DNA from: Ilumatobacteraceae bacterium
GTDB lineage: Bacteria; Actinomycetota; Acidimicrobiia; Acidimicrobiales; Ilumatobacteraceae
Direction: 5' to 3'
DNA length: 64,000 nucleotides
Assembly (NCBI GenBank): GCA_021299715.1
Contig: JAJTEL010000002.1
Span: 372,001-436,000 of the forward strand
A program made the position numbers and the translations under genes. Of this stretch, positions 8,547-16,956 are shown piece after piece. The notes under the pieces are model-generated. The model saw only the letters and a list, made by a program, of their open reading frames with translations. It was not told the origin of the DNA and did no database searches. How positions within the stretch are numbered: the first letter of the stretch is position 1; every line of letters starts with the position of its first letter.

Positions 8547-9785
8547 ATGATTGATTTCACGCTTGCGCCAGAACATGAAGAAATTCGTTCTCGAGTGCGC
8601 GACTTTGTTGACAACGTCATTAAGCCTGCAATGGAGCCCTACGGTCACCGTGACGAAATGGAACCAGAGATGCGCGCCGCCTATGTTCGCGATCTCATCG
8701 AGTTGCGTCACAAAGCAGTAGAGGCTGGCTTGTGGTTGCCTCACATGCCCAAAGATGTTGGCGGTATGGGTCTTGGCCACGTTGCGCTGGCAATGGTGCA
8801 AGCAGAAGCGGCAAAGACTCGCGTGGGCCCTTGGGTGTTCAACTGCAACGCACCAGATGAAGGAAATATGCACACCCTGCTTCATTGGGCAACCGATGAA
8901 CAGAAAGAGAAATATCTAAAGCCACTCCTGAAAGGTACGTCGTCGTCGTGTTTCGCAATGACCGAACCAGAAGTTGCTGGTTCTGATCCCACGCTCATTA
9001 AGACGCACGCAATCAAAGACGGAGATGAGTGGATCATTAACGGACATAAGTGGTTCATCTCTGGTGCACGACGAGCAAAGTTCGCCATTCTTATTGCACG
9101 TACAGAAATGGATGTCCCCCCTGGATCTCGTGGAGCCAACACCGCATTTCTCATTGATCTTCCAACAGAAGGTTGGAACGATGTTCGTGAAGTGGAAACC
9201 ATGCATGGTTCAACGGGTCACTCAGAGATTGTTATTACCGATTTGCGCGTGCACGACAGCCAAATTCTTGGAGGTCGTGGCAACGGACACCGTTTGGGTC
9301 AATATCGTTTAGGTCCCGCTCGTCTTGCGCACTGTATGCGATGGGTTGCCCAGGCAGAGACTGCGCTCGACATGATGGTGGACCGTTCACTAAAGCGCTA
9401 TAGCCACGGTTCGTACTTGGCAGAAAAGCAGGGCGTTCAGTGGATGATTGCTGACTCTGCAATGGAGCTGTACCAGTGCAAGTTGATGATTTTGCACGCC
9501 GCATACAAAATTGACAAGGGCGAAGATTTCCGAACGGAAGTCTCTATGGCGAAGCACTTTGTTGCAAACAGTCTGAACCGAATTATTGACCGTGCCATTC
9601 AGGTGCATGGCGCATTGGGCTATTCAACCGACACTCCACTTGCCAACATGATGCAGAACGCTCGTTGGGCAAGGTTTGCCGATGGCGCCGACGAAATTCA
9701 TCAAATGCGTATTGCCGAAAACACCATAAAGGCCTTCACCGACACAGGGACGACCCGCAAAGCCACTGGCGATTTGCCGGTTTAG
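8547..9785 (+). CDS. Acyl-CoA dehydrogenase family protein
   Basis: FAD-dependent acyl-CoA dehydrogenase that would introduce the alpha-beta double bond in an acyl-CoA. The N-terminal domain begins FTLAPEHEEIRSRVRDFV. The flavin/substrate segment CFAMTEPEVAGSDPTLIKT is near residue 131, and the C-terminal helical domain ends with QVHGALGYSTDTPLANM and ADGADEIHQMRIAENTI. At 412 aa it resembles the ACAD10/11-type branch. A good ribosome-binding site (AAGGGGAG) lies about 8 bases before the ATG. It sits beside an acyl-CoA ligase, a luciferase-like oxidoreductase and a MaoC hydratase, which suggests a catabolic cluster. The chain-length preference cannot be read from sequence. Confidence 0.9.
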   Translation: MIDFTLAPEHEEIRSRVRDFVDNVIKPAMEPYGHRDEMEPEMRAAYVRDLIELRHKAVEAGLWLPHMPKDVGGMGLGHVALAMVQAEAAKTRVGPWVFNCNAPDEGNMHTLLHWATDEQKEKYLKPLLKGTSSSCFAMTEPEVAGSDPTLIKTHAIKDGDEWIINGHKWFISGARRAKFAILIARTEMDVPPGSRGANTAFLIDLPTEGWNDVREVETMHGSTGHSEIVITDLRVHDSQILGGRGNGHRLGQYRLGPARLAHCMRWVAQAETALDMMVDRSLKRYSHGSYLAEKQGVQWMIADSAMELYQCKLMILHAAYKIDKGEDFRTEVSMAKHFVANSLNRIIDRAIQVHGALGYSTDTPLANMMQNARWARFADGADEIHQMRIAENTIKAFTDTGTTRKATGDLPV

Positions 9786-9788
9786 TTC

Positions 9789-11429
9789 TTAGTGTGCTGC
9801 GTCCGCAGCTATTTGTTTCGCCCATCTGTAGTCGGCTTTGCCGGCTGGCGAGCGAACAATTGCGGGCACGAAGACAAACGCCTTAGGCAGTTTGTAACGC
9901 GCGATGTGATTCTCTGCTTCTGTAAGTAGCGATGCTTCATCTTGAGTTGCGCCGTCTTTCAAACGGACAATGGCAACCACTTCATTGCCCCAACGTTCAC
10001 TTGGGCGACCGGTGACGACGCAGTCGTACACGCTTGGGTGTGCCTTCACCGCGGCTTCGACTTCTTCTGCAAAAATCTTTTCTCCACCTGAGTTAATGGT
10101 TACCGAGTCACGACCGTGAAGCTCAATAATGAGATCGGCAGTGACCCGCGCACGATCGCCGGGGACTACGTAACGCACACCGTCAACAACGGGGTAGGTC
10201 TTTTGAGTCTTGGCTGCGTCGTTCAAGTATCCAAGGGCTAAGCGACCGCTTTTCGCAAGCCACCCCAACTCTTCGTGTCCCGGTTCGAGAACTCGTGTCA
10301 TGTCTTCGGACAGAATGTGGTTTTGTGGTGCTAGGGGAAATGTTCCGGTGCTTGCAGAGTCACCCGCCGACACTTGCGACAGTTGGCCGCCTGCTTCGGA
10401 TGATCCAAGACCGTCGACCATCATGATCCAAGGAAGATATTCGAGAAATTCTTTCTTTAAGTGGGCGGACAATGCTGCGCCACCAGACAAGATTGTAAGA
10501 AGCGATGACAAATCGCGTGTGTTGTCTTTCAGTCCGTCTAATAAGGGTCGAGCAAATGCATCACCAACGATCAGCAGGAAATTCGCTTTTTCTTTTTCGA
10601 CTAGGCCCCAAATGTCTTCAGCGTCAAGTCGATCTGGTTGGGACTGAACAATGATGGTGCCACCCGATAACCACGTACGCATGGCTATCCAGTGGCCAGC
10701 ACCGTGCATAAACGGCGGGCTAGGTAAGGATCGCAAGGCGCCAACGGCTTCAAGTAAAAACTCGTCCACAGTGGCAGCAGTTTTTGATCCGCCAAAACAC
10801 TCAACGACGGCGTCAGCGTTTCGCCAGAGGACTCCTTTTGGCATACCCGTGGTGCCGCCGGTGTACAGGATGTAGAGATCGTCGCCGTGGTATCCCGCTG
10901 AAGGTTTCGACGTGGGGGATTGTTGCAATGCATCCTCGTACCACACAGCGCCGGGCAAGAGTTCGTTATGTGAAGAATCGGGAACCTGCAAGATGACGCG
11001 AAGATGTGGAAGAGCAGCACGAACTTCTTGAAGCAACGGAGCAAAGCGCGAGTGAACCACTATTGCTGATGCTTGGGAATCGGTTAATAGATATTGCAGT
11101 TCTTCGGCAACGTAGCGATAGTTCACGTTGAAGGGGGCAACGCGGGCCTTCCATGAACCGAGCATCGCTTCTAGGTATTCATTGCCATTGTGCAAGTAGA
11201 TGGCAAGGTGATCTTGTCCGGTTTCCCATCCTTTTAGAGCGGTGCGTTCCGTGTGACAGCCAAGTCCTTGTGTCGCAAGATAGTTCGCTAACTGTCGTGT
11301 TCTGTCCGTGATTTGCTGCCATGTGAATCGCCTATCTCGGAAGATGAGACATTCTTCGTCGGGTCGAGTGGCTGCAATGGCCTCGTGTAGTTCGGGATAA
11401 CTGAGAGTGGCAGGTGGGAACGCGGACAT
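9789..11429 (-). CDS. Acyl-CoA synthetase (AMP-forming)
   Basis: Fatty-acid or other carboxylate CoA ligase of the acyl-adenylate superfamily (FadD-like, 546 aa). The AMP-binding P-loop is YTGGTTGMPKGVLWR, the domain hinge is around LHGRDSVTINSGGEKIFAEE, and the C-terminal catalytic lysine region is RSPAGKADYRWAK. No membrane segment is seen. It converges with the acyl-CoA dehydrogenase gene (3 bases between stops), consistent with a shared substrate. The start at 11429 gives the expected N terminus (LSYPELHEAIAATRPDEECL). The exact acid substrate is not predictable. Confidence 0.88.
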   Translation of the reverse strand: MSAFPPATLSYPELHEAIAATRPDEECLIFRDRRFTWQQITDRTRQLANYLATQGLGCHTERTALKGWETGQDHLAIYLHNGNEYLEAMLGSWKARVAPFNVNYRYVAEELQYLLTDSQASAIVVHSRFAPLLQEVRAALPHLRVILQVPDSSHNELLPGAVWYEDALQQSPTSKPSAGYHGDDLYILYTGGTTGMPKGVLWRNADAVVECFGGSKTAATVDEFLLEAVGALRSLPSPPFMHGAGHWIAMRTWLSGGTIIVQSQPDRLDAEDIWGLVEKEKANFLLIVGDAFARPLLDGLKDNTRDLSSLLTILSGGAALSAHLKKEFLEYLPWIMMVDGLGSSEAGGQLSQVSAGDSASTGTFPLAPQNHILSEDMTRVLEPGHEELGWLAKSGRLALGYLNDAAKTQKTYPVVDGVRYVVPGDRARVTADLIIELHGRDSVTINSGGEKIFAEEVEAAVKAHPSVYDCVVTGRPSERWGNEVVAIVRLKDGATQDEASLLTEAENHIARYKLPKAFVFVPAIVRSPAGKADYRWAKQIAADAAH

Positions 11430-11464
11430 AGAGGAACGATAACCTCGGCACGAAAGGAGGGACT

Positions 11465-12439
11465 ATGTCGAACAACCCCCATGCCCCAATCTTCGGAGTC
11501 TTCATTCCTCAAGGATGGAAAATGGAACTAGCCGGAATTGAGGGTGCCGAGAACAAGTGGAACACCTCGGTGAACATTGCAGTCCTTGCAGAAGAACTCG
11601 GATTCGACTCCATTTGGGTGTACGACCACTTTCACAACGTTCCAAAACCGGCACATGAAGCTGTCTTTGAATGTTGGACCACCATTGCCGCCATCAGTCA
11701 ACGAACCTCGCGAATTCGCTTGGGTCAAATGGTGGGGTGCAACAGCTATCGCAATCCGGGACTGCTAGCAAAGATCACGTCCACTGTCGATGTCATCTCT
11801 GGTGGTCGTCTCGACTGGGGTATTGGGGCTGGCTGGTACGAAAACGAATACAAGGGATACGGATACGAGTTCGCAAAGCCATCAGACCGCATTGGAATGT
11901 TACGTGAGACCGTAGAAATCGTGAAGTCCATGTGGACACAACCAGAAACCTCCTATGACGGCAAGTTCTACAAGATGTCGCGAGCCCACTGTGACCCGAA
12001 GCCGCTGCAACAACCCACACCCCCCGTATGGATTGGTGGCGGTGGAGAGCAGCTCACGTTGCGAGTTGTTGCCGAGCATGCCGATGTATCGAACTTCGGA
12101 AGTTCGTTGGACGAATTCATTAAAAAGCGTGAGATTCTGAAGGGTCACTGCAAGACAGTGGGCCGCGACGAAGACACCATCCGCAAGACAATCTCTAGTG
12201 AAGTCTTCATCCGCGAGACGGAAAAAGAGATTGAACAGGCCGGATCAAAAAATCCGTGGGGACTCGCAGCAGATCAGTGGCGCGAAAAAGCCTTAGTCGG
12301 TACGCCTGAACAGGTCAGCGAAAAAATCCAGAAGTACCTAGATGCTGGTTGCACGGGTTTTATTCCGTGGTGTCCCGACTATCCGAGCACGGAAACCATA
12401 GAACTGTTTGCAAAAAAGGTCATTCCTAACTTTCGTTAG
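11465..12439 (+). CDS. LLM-class F420-dependent oxidoreductase
   Basis: Luciferase-like TIM-barrel oxidoreductase, probably F420-dependent as is usual for actinobacterial members, though the cofactor is inferred. Visible family features are GFIPQG-type residues at the N terminus (IFGVFIPQGWKMEL), AEELGFDSIWVYDHFH (about residues 39-54), RIRLGQMVGCNSYRNPGLLA, the conserved barrel stretch GRLDWGIGAGWYENEYKGYG and PVWIGGGGEQ. A strong ribosome-binding site (AAAGGAGG) lies 5 bases before the ATG. It is divergent from the acyl-CoA ligase. Length 324 aa is standard. Substrate unknown. Confidence 0.88.
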   Translation: MSNNPHAPIFGVFIPQGWKMELAGIEGAENKWNTSVNIAVLAEELGFDSIWVYDHFHNVPKPAHEAVFECWTTIAAISQRTSRIRLGQMVGCNSYRNPGLLAKITSTVDVISGGRLDWGIGAGWYENEYKGYGYEFAKPSDRIGMLRETVEIVKSMWTQPETSYDGKFYKMSRAHCDPKPLQQPTPPVWIGGGGEQLTLRVVAEHADVSNFGSSLDEFIKKREILKGHCKTVGRDEDTIRKTISSEVFIRETEKEIEQAGSKNPWGLAADQWREKALVGTPEQVSEKIQKYLDAGCTGFIPWCPDYPSTETIELFAKKVIPNFR

Positions 12440-12451
12440 GAGGCGCCGTTC

Positions 12452-12913
12452 TTAGCCTGCGTAGTAACGGAAGATCACTTCTGCAACGCACGATGGCTTC
12501 GATGAACCCTCAGTTTCAAAAGTGGTTTCGATAGTGACTTGTGCGCCGCCAGCAATGTCGTCGACGGCCAACACCTTGACTCCGGCACGCAACTTTGCAC
12601 CTACGGGTACTGGTGCCATAAATCGAACCTTGTTTGCGCCGTAATTGACGCCCATGGCGACACCGCCAACGGAGAAGATTTGTGGCAACAAAACTGGTCC
12701 TAGGGAGAGTGTGAGGTACCCGTGAGCAATAGGTCCGCCGAATGGTGACTGGGCCTTGGCGCGCTCTGGGTCGGTGTGAATCCATTGCTGGTCGCCGGTG
12801 GCGTCTGCGAATAACTGAACGCGGGCCTGGTCGATAACCATGTATTCGGAGTATCCGAGGTGCTCACCAACGAGGGTTTTTAGGGCTTCAAGGCTTTCAA
12901 TGTGACGTGTCAT
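12452..12913 (-). CDS. MaoC-like (R)-enoyl-CoA hydratase
   Basis: Hotdog-fold MaoC dehydratase-domain protein that probably hydrates enoyl-CoA. The hydratase signature is visible as DATGDQQWIHTDPERA (catalytic Asp and His, about residues 33-48), followed by GPIAHGYLTLSLGPVLLPQ and VNYGANKVRFMAPVPVG. At 153 aa it is a single hotdog domain and would work as a dimer. Its position next to the acyl-CoA dehydrogenase, ligase and luciferase-like genes supports a beta-oxidation-like role. It converges with the luciferase-like gene with 12 bases between stops. Confidence 0.88.
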   Translation of the reverse strand: MTRHIESLEALKTLVGEHLGYSEYMVIDQARVQLFADATGDQQWIHTDPERAKAQSPFGGPIAHGYLTLSLGPVLLPQIFSVGGVAMGVNYGANKVRFMAPVPVGAKLRAGVKVLAVDDIAGGAQVTIETTFETEGSSKPSCVAEVIFRYYAG

Positions 12914-12947
12914 GCCTATGAGTGTGTCACACGTGCGGGCTGGGTGG

Positions 12948-13391
12948 TTAACGCAGCCAATGCTTGACGTAGTTCTGGGTCATTGAGTGGAGAAGAAGGG
13001 CGCAGAGGGCAACCTCAAACATGAGGTTCACATAGCTATTGCCCACGATGACGTCTTTCCACGACACGAAGTCTGCGAGGGTCAGCTTGAAAATTGCCCG
13101 AAGAATGAACGGCGAGAAGGCGGCGATGAGCGACAGATACCAGCCGAATAACTTTCCGTTGGCCATAAAAAACGCACCTGCTGGAAAACAAAGGATGAAG
13201 GCGAAGGTGAGAAGGGCATAGAACCCGCCTTGCATCCGCATGTATCCCTCGATGTCATTTCGGTCGAGAAAGCGCAGAAATGAAAAAACTCCATCGATGT
13301 AGAGGAGAAAAGTGGCGATGGAGAGAGTTTGCGGTTGCATGCGGTCGAACCACTTGCGTGCGTCGAGATTCTTGAATGCGTTCTGAAGCAT
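12948..13391 (-). CDS. Small multi-pass membrane protein of unknown function
   Basis: I do not recognise a family. The 147-residue protein has about four hydrophobic segments (roughly residues 25-42, 55-78, 82-105 and 120-140). It starts with a soluble stretch rich in charged and aromatic residues (LDARKWFDRMQPQTL) and ends basic (NYVKHWLR). No catalytic motif, cysteine pair or signal-peptide cleavage site is apparent. It is transcribed away from era; the region between them holds an inverted repeat at 13402-13423. Frame and composition look genuinely coding. Confidence 0.7.
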   Translation of the reverse strand: MLQNAFKNLDARKWFDRMQPQTLSIATFLLYIDGVFSFLRFLDRNDIEGYMRMQGGFYALLTFAFILCFPAGAFFMANGKLFGWYLSLIAAFSPFILRAIFKLTLADFVSWKDVIVGNSYVNLMFEVALCALLLHSMTQNYVKHWLR

Positions 13392-13401
13392 GTCTTAAGT
13401 A

Positions 13402-13423
13402 TTGCGCATGAAAACCTGCGCAA
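13402..13423. promoter_or_regulatory. Inverted repeat between membrane protein and era
   Basis: TTGCGCA at 13402-13408 is the exact reverse complement of TGCGCAA at 13417-13423, separated by 8 bases. It begins 10 bases upstream of the minus-strand start at 13391 and about 40 bases upstream of era, where an operator could sit. No T-tract follows, so it is not a terminator. Confidence 0.4.
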
Positions 13424-13449
13424 GTGTTCCACTGACCTCTATTTGTCAC

Positions 13450-13455
13450 TACCCT
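13450..13455 (+). promoter_or_regulatory. Putative leaderless -10 box of era
   Basis: TACCCT is followed by exactly 6 bases and then the GTG at 13462, with no Shine-Dalgarno sequence. The TANNNT-N6-start spacing would place the transcription start at or next to the start codon. Confidence 0.5.
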
Positions 13456-13461
13456 GTGACT

Positions 13462-14301
13462 GTGCGCAGCGGCTTTGTCACCTTTGTTGGTCGTCCCAAC
13501 GTAGGGAAATCAACTTTGGTGAACTCCATCTGTGGGTCCAAGGTGTCCATCGTTTCGAATAAGCCGCAAACCACTCGCACCAGAGTTCGCGGTGTTCATC
13601 ACACCGCCGACGGTCAGATTGTTTTTGTTGACACTCCTGGAATACACAAGCCCATCACCGCATTAGGTGAGCGGGTGAACGCAACGGCACTCGACAGCGT
13701 GAACGATGTAGATGTTGTGTGTTTGCTGATCGATGCGTGTAAACCATTTGGTCGTGGTGATCAGTGGGTGGCCGATCACATAGACATTCGAAATGCATTC
13801 GTCGTTGTCAATAAAACCGATAAAGCAAGTCGCGAGCAGTTGTTTGCACAACTACAAGCGGTATCGGTGTTGGAAGCCGCAGAGTATTTTCCGGTCTCGG
13901 CTGTGACGGGTGAAGGCGTCCCTGAACTGTTGGCAGCACTCATGCAGAAAATGCCAGAAGGGCCGGCGTATTACCCCGAAGACATGGTGTCCGACACCGA
14001 CGAAGCGCAATGGGTGGCAGAACTGGTACGAGAACAGTTGCTGGCGGTACTGAAGGACGAACTTCCATATTCAGTTGCCACGCGTGTGACCGAATGGGAA
14101 TGGCCGCGGGTGCGATGTGAAATTTTGGTCGAGCGCGAGAGCCAAAAAGGCATGGTCATTGGCAAGGGTGGAGAACTGTTGAAGAAGGTGGGGCAAAATG
14201 TGCGACACCAAATGGCGCCAGGTGCCTTCATTGAGTTGCACGTTGTGGTGGACAAAGACTGGCAACAAAAGCCAGACCGGTTAGAACGTCTGGGTTACTA
14301 A
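13462..14301 (+). CDS. era: GTPase Era
   Basis: Ras-like GTPase that binds the 3' end of 16S rRNA and helps assemble the 30S subunit. G1 is GRPNVGKSTLVN, the switch region is QTTRTRVRGVHH, G3 is DTPGIHKP and G4 is NKTD. The C-terminal KH domain contains RESQKGMVIGKGGELLKKVG. From the GTG at 13462 the protein is 279 aa, normal for Era. A second GTG lies at 13456, but only 13462 has the TACCCT box at the 6-base spacing. The stop abuts the convergent dinG-like gene with no gap. Confidence 0.94.
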   Translation: MRSGFVTFVGRPNVGKSTLVNSICGSKVSIVSNKPQTTRTRVRGVHHTADGQIVFVDTPGIHKPITALGERVNATALDSVNDVDVVCLLIDACKPFGRGDQWVADHIDIRNAFVVVNKTDKASREQLFAQLQAVSVLEAAEYFPVSAVTGEGVPELLAALMQKMPEGPAYYPEDMVSDTDEAQWVAELVREQLLAVLKDELPYSVATRVTEWEWPRVRCEILVERESQKGMVIGKGGELLKKVGQNVRHQMAPGAFIELHVVVDKDWQQKPDRLERLGY

Positions 14302-16191
14302 CTACTTCTTTGCGGTGATATCGCGCAAGAACTGTTCTACTTCTGCGCGCTCTCGTGTGCGCGTCATTGGTGGGAGTGCAGCAATGAGGGTTCGCCAATA
14401 GTTCTTGGTTGCCAAACGATTATCGAGAACAGCAACGACACCCATGTCGTCGGCGGTGCGAATGAGGCGCCCTGCTGCTTGCGCAAGAGAAGTTGCTGCA
14501 ATGGGAAGGTCAATCAGTGTGAACGCTTTGTCTCGGCCAACGGCTTCGCGACGAGCTTCGAGAAGTGGGTCGTCGGGGCGAGGGAACGGAAGTTTGTCGA
14601 GAATCACCAGAGACAACGTACGGCCAGGCAGGTCTACCCCTTGGAAAAAAGACTGAGACGCAAAGATGCACGCGTGTTCGTCTTCCATGAACATCTCAAT
14701 GATGCGCTGACGTGAATAATCGGATGGGCTGAGAATGGGGAAAGGAACGCGTTGACGAAGGGCTTCGGTGGCTTCATTAAGCGCTTTGTTGCTGGTGAAG
14801 AGCGCAAGCGTTCGTCCGCCTGCCGCAGTGATGAGTGACTCGAGTTCATCGTGCACAAATGGTGTGAACTGAGGAGAGTTGCGGTCTGGGAAGTTGGGCG
14901 AGCAATACAAGCGGGAGTTGCGCTCGTAGTCGAAGGGTGAATCGACGGTGAGTACTTCGGTGCCTTCGAGGGGTAGTCCTACGCGCTCTGGCATGGCAGA
15001 CGGAACCGTGGCGCTTGTGAGAATTGCGACATGTGAGTCCCACACGTTTTTCTGTAAGACATCGCCAACATGAAGTGGGCTGAGGCGGAGAGATGGGCGC
15101 TCTGGTGACCCTTCGACATAGGCGACGTATCCCGTAAATGTGCCCAACGCAAGATCGAGTGACTCGACCAGACGAGCTCCTTGCGTTTGTGCTCGATAAA
15201 TACGTTGTTGCGTTGCTTCGTTATCTGTTTTTACGTCTCGCAGTGCACTGATGATGGTGTTCACTTCAATGCGCACAAGTGACAAGGTCTCCAAAATATT
15301 TGAAGGAAGTGGTGAAGGGAGTCGCTGTCCTGCAAAAGGAGAAATAGTTCCGGAGAACCGTAAGCCGAACTCTTCGAGTGAATTGGTGAGTGTGGGGTCG
15401 GCCATGACTTTTCGCACAGATGATGCAAAGGAAGTGATTCGCCCATTGGACAACATTGTTCCGACAGTGTCGCTGAGAACAGCTTCTATTTGGTGAGCCT
15501 CGTCAAAGATAACGACGTCGTGTTCGGGAAGAATGTTGCCGCCACTGGCGATGTGGGTTCCGTACAAATGGATGTTGACCACCACCACATCTGCTGCCAG
15601 AGCCGCATCACGCGCACGCTCTGCGAAACAGTCGGCGCCGACCGGACACTTATTGCGACCTGGGCATTCGTCGACCGCGACACTGACCGCCTGTCGCGCT
15701 TTTTCGGATGGCATACGCGCCAGTTCTTCGAAGTCGCCAGTGGATGTTTTCTTGGCCCAGTCGACAAGCGTGTCAATTTCCTTGGCAACTCGGTCGGTTG
15801 TTTCTTCGAATTCAAGTTGGCCGCTGGTGTCTTTACGTTCACGAACACGCTGAAGGCAGATGTAGTTGCTGCGACCCTTTACCACTGCCCAAGAAAAGTC
15901 GACGCCGAGATGCTTCTGAAGTAAAGGAAGGTCGTTGCGATTTAGTTGGTCTTGAAGAGCTTTTGTTGCTGTGGCAACAACAGTCTTCTTTCCGTTCAAA
16001 ATTGCCGGAACTAAGTATCCGAGAGACTTGCCAGTTCCGGTTCCGGCCTGAATGATTGCGTTACGACCAGATGCAAGTGATTCTGCAATGGCATGCGACA
16101 TATCTATTTGGCCTTGGCGTTCCTCGGAACCTTCGAAAGTTGCGGTGACGCGACGCAGTGCTTCAATTGCTTCGTTACCAGCCCGCGACAT
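14302..16191 (-). CDS. dinG: DinG/XPD-type ATP-dependent DNA helicase
   Basis: Superfamily 2 helicase of the iron-sulfur DinG/YoaA/XPD group, probably acting on DNA repair or replication intermediates. Walker A is AGTGTGKSLGYLVPA (about residue 43 on), and the DEAH box is VVIFDEAHQIEAVL. Between them four cysteines (DECPGRNKCPVGADCFAERA and the preceding region) fit the Fe-S cluster position. C-terminal helicase motifs include LALFTSNKALNEAT, ASQSFFQGVDLPG and QAAGRLIRTADDMG. It lacks the exonuclease domain found in some Gram-positive DinG proteins. It begins 2 bases after the uppS stop on the same strand, so the two are probably cotranscribed. Confidence 0.88.
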   Translation of the reverse strand: MSRAGNEAIEALRRVTATFEGSEERQGQIDMSHAIAESLASGRNAIIQAGTGTGKSLGYLVPAILNGKKTVVATATKALQDQLNRNDLPLLQKHLGVDFSWAVVKGRSNYICLQRVRERKDTSGQLEFEETTDRVAKEIDTLVDWAKKTSTGDFEELARMPSEKARQAVSVAVDECPGRNKCPVGADCFAERARDAALAADVVVVNIHLYGTHIASGGNILPEHDVVIFDEAHQIEAVLSDTVGTMLSNGRITSFASSVRKVMADPTLTNSLEEFGLRFSGTISPFAGQRLPSPLPSNILETLSLVRIEVNTIISALRDVKTDNEATQQRIYRAQTQGARLVESLDLALGTFTGYVAYVEGSPERPSLRLSPLHVGDVLQKNVWDSHVAILTSATVPSAMPERVGLPLEGTEVLTVDSPFDYERNSRLYCSPNFPDRNSPQFTPFVHDELESLITAAGGRTLALFTSNKALNEATEALRQRVPFPILSPSDYSRQRIIEMFMEDEHACIFASQSFFQGVDLPGRTLSLVILDKLPFPRPDDPLLEARREAVGRDKAFTLIDLPIAATSLAQAAGRLIRTADDMGVVAVLDNRLATKNYWRTLIAALPPMTRTRERAEVEQFLRDITAKK

Positions 16192-16193
16192 GA

Positions 16194-16877
16194 CTATGCG
16201 TAGTGCCCACTGGCGAGTGCAAGTGCTTCGTCGAGTTGATTTTTATCGAAGTCGGGCCAGGTGCGTTCTGTGAAGAAGACACGCGCACCAGTGATTTGCC
16301 AGAGTAGGAAATTTGAGATTCGTGCTTCGCCGGACGTGCGCACCAGGACATCGACATGGGGCAACGTGGGGTCGTACAAATTTTGGGTGATAGATGCCGC
16401 ACTGACGGGCCCCGCCGCCATTGCGCGCTGAGCAGCCCGTACCAGTTCGGCGCGGCTGCCGTAATCGAACGCAATGGTGACTGTGAGGCCCGTGTTGTCT
16501 TGAGTGTCGGAAATTGCCTTGGCAATGGCCTTTTGCACGTAGACAGGAGTGCGAGAGCCTTTTTCGTTGAATGGACGACCTATCCAGCGTGTGCGCGCAT
16601 TTCGAGAGTTCATTTCTTCGGTACGAGCAAACAGGCGGCGATGTAATGACAGTATGTGGCGAACTTCGGTTCGAGGGCGTACCCAGTTTTCGGTGGAGAA
16701 CCCAAACGCTGTCAGCCAACCCACGGGACGATCGGCGGAGGCGCGAACGATGTCGGCCAAGGCTGCTTCGCCTGCGGTGTGCCCTTCGGTGCGCGGCAAC
16801 CCGCGGCGACTTGCCCATCGGCCATTGCCGTCCATGATGCACGCAACGTGAAGGCGCTGAGGGTTGGTTGAACTCAT
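16194..16877 (-). CDS. uppS: Catalytic cis-prenyltransferase (UppS-like) lacking C-terminal RxG motif
   Basis: Isoprenyl (undecaprenyl or decaprenyl) diphosphate synthase making the lipid carrier for cell-wall sugars. Active-site parts are present: MDGNGRW with the catalytic Asp at residue 16, EGHTAG (His33), FGFSTENW (58-65) and VRTSGEARISNFLLWQ (179-194). The end is abnormal. Where UppS normally has AYAEL with a metal-binding Glu six residues after the Trp, this protein has ITGARVFF with Arg199. After WPDFDKNQLDEALALASGHYA it simply stops, with no RRxRRFGG tail. The ATG at 16877 (227 aa) is clear. It is divergent from an inactive-looking paralogue that keeps exactly these lost features, so the two probably form a heteromer (inference). 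It is followed by dinG. Confidence 0.9.
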   Translation of the reverse strand: MSSTNPQRLHVACIMDGNGRWASRRGLPRTEGHTAGEAALADIVRASADRPVGWLTAFGFSTENWVRPRTEVRHILSLHRRLFARTEEMNSRNARTRWIGRPFNEKGSRTPVYVQKAIAKAISDTQDNTGLTVTIAFDYGSRAELVRAAQRAMAAGPVSAASITQNLYDPTLPHVDVLVRTSGEARISNFLLWQITGARVFFTERTWPDFDKNQLDEALALASGHYA

Positions 16878-16956
16878 GGTGTTGACCACCCTAGTAAGGG
16901 GGAGCGTCTTCTCGTATGCAAGCGACTCAGCCAGCGTGGCGTGGGAGACTAGATGT

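Noticed and set aside
8436-8885. Long N-terminal extension of menG
   Set aside because: It would run antisense through the 5' third of the acyl-CoA dehydrogenase gene, has no family similarity, and a better start with a TAGCCT box exists at 8435.
10210-10647. 145-residue plus-strand frame inside the acyl-CoA ligase gene
   Set aside because: Shadow of the ligase in another frame: no ribosome-binding site, no recognisable domain and low-complexity composition. Similar antisense frames, such as 344-880 and 26087-26449, were rejected for the same reason.
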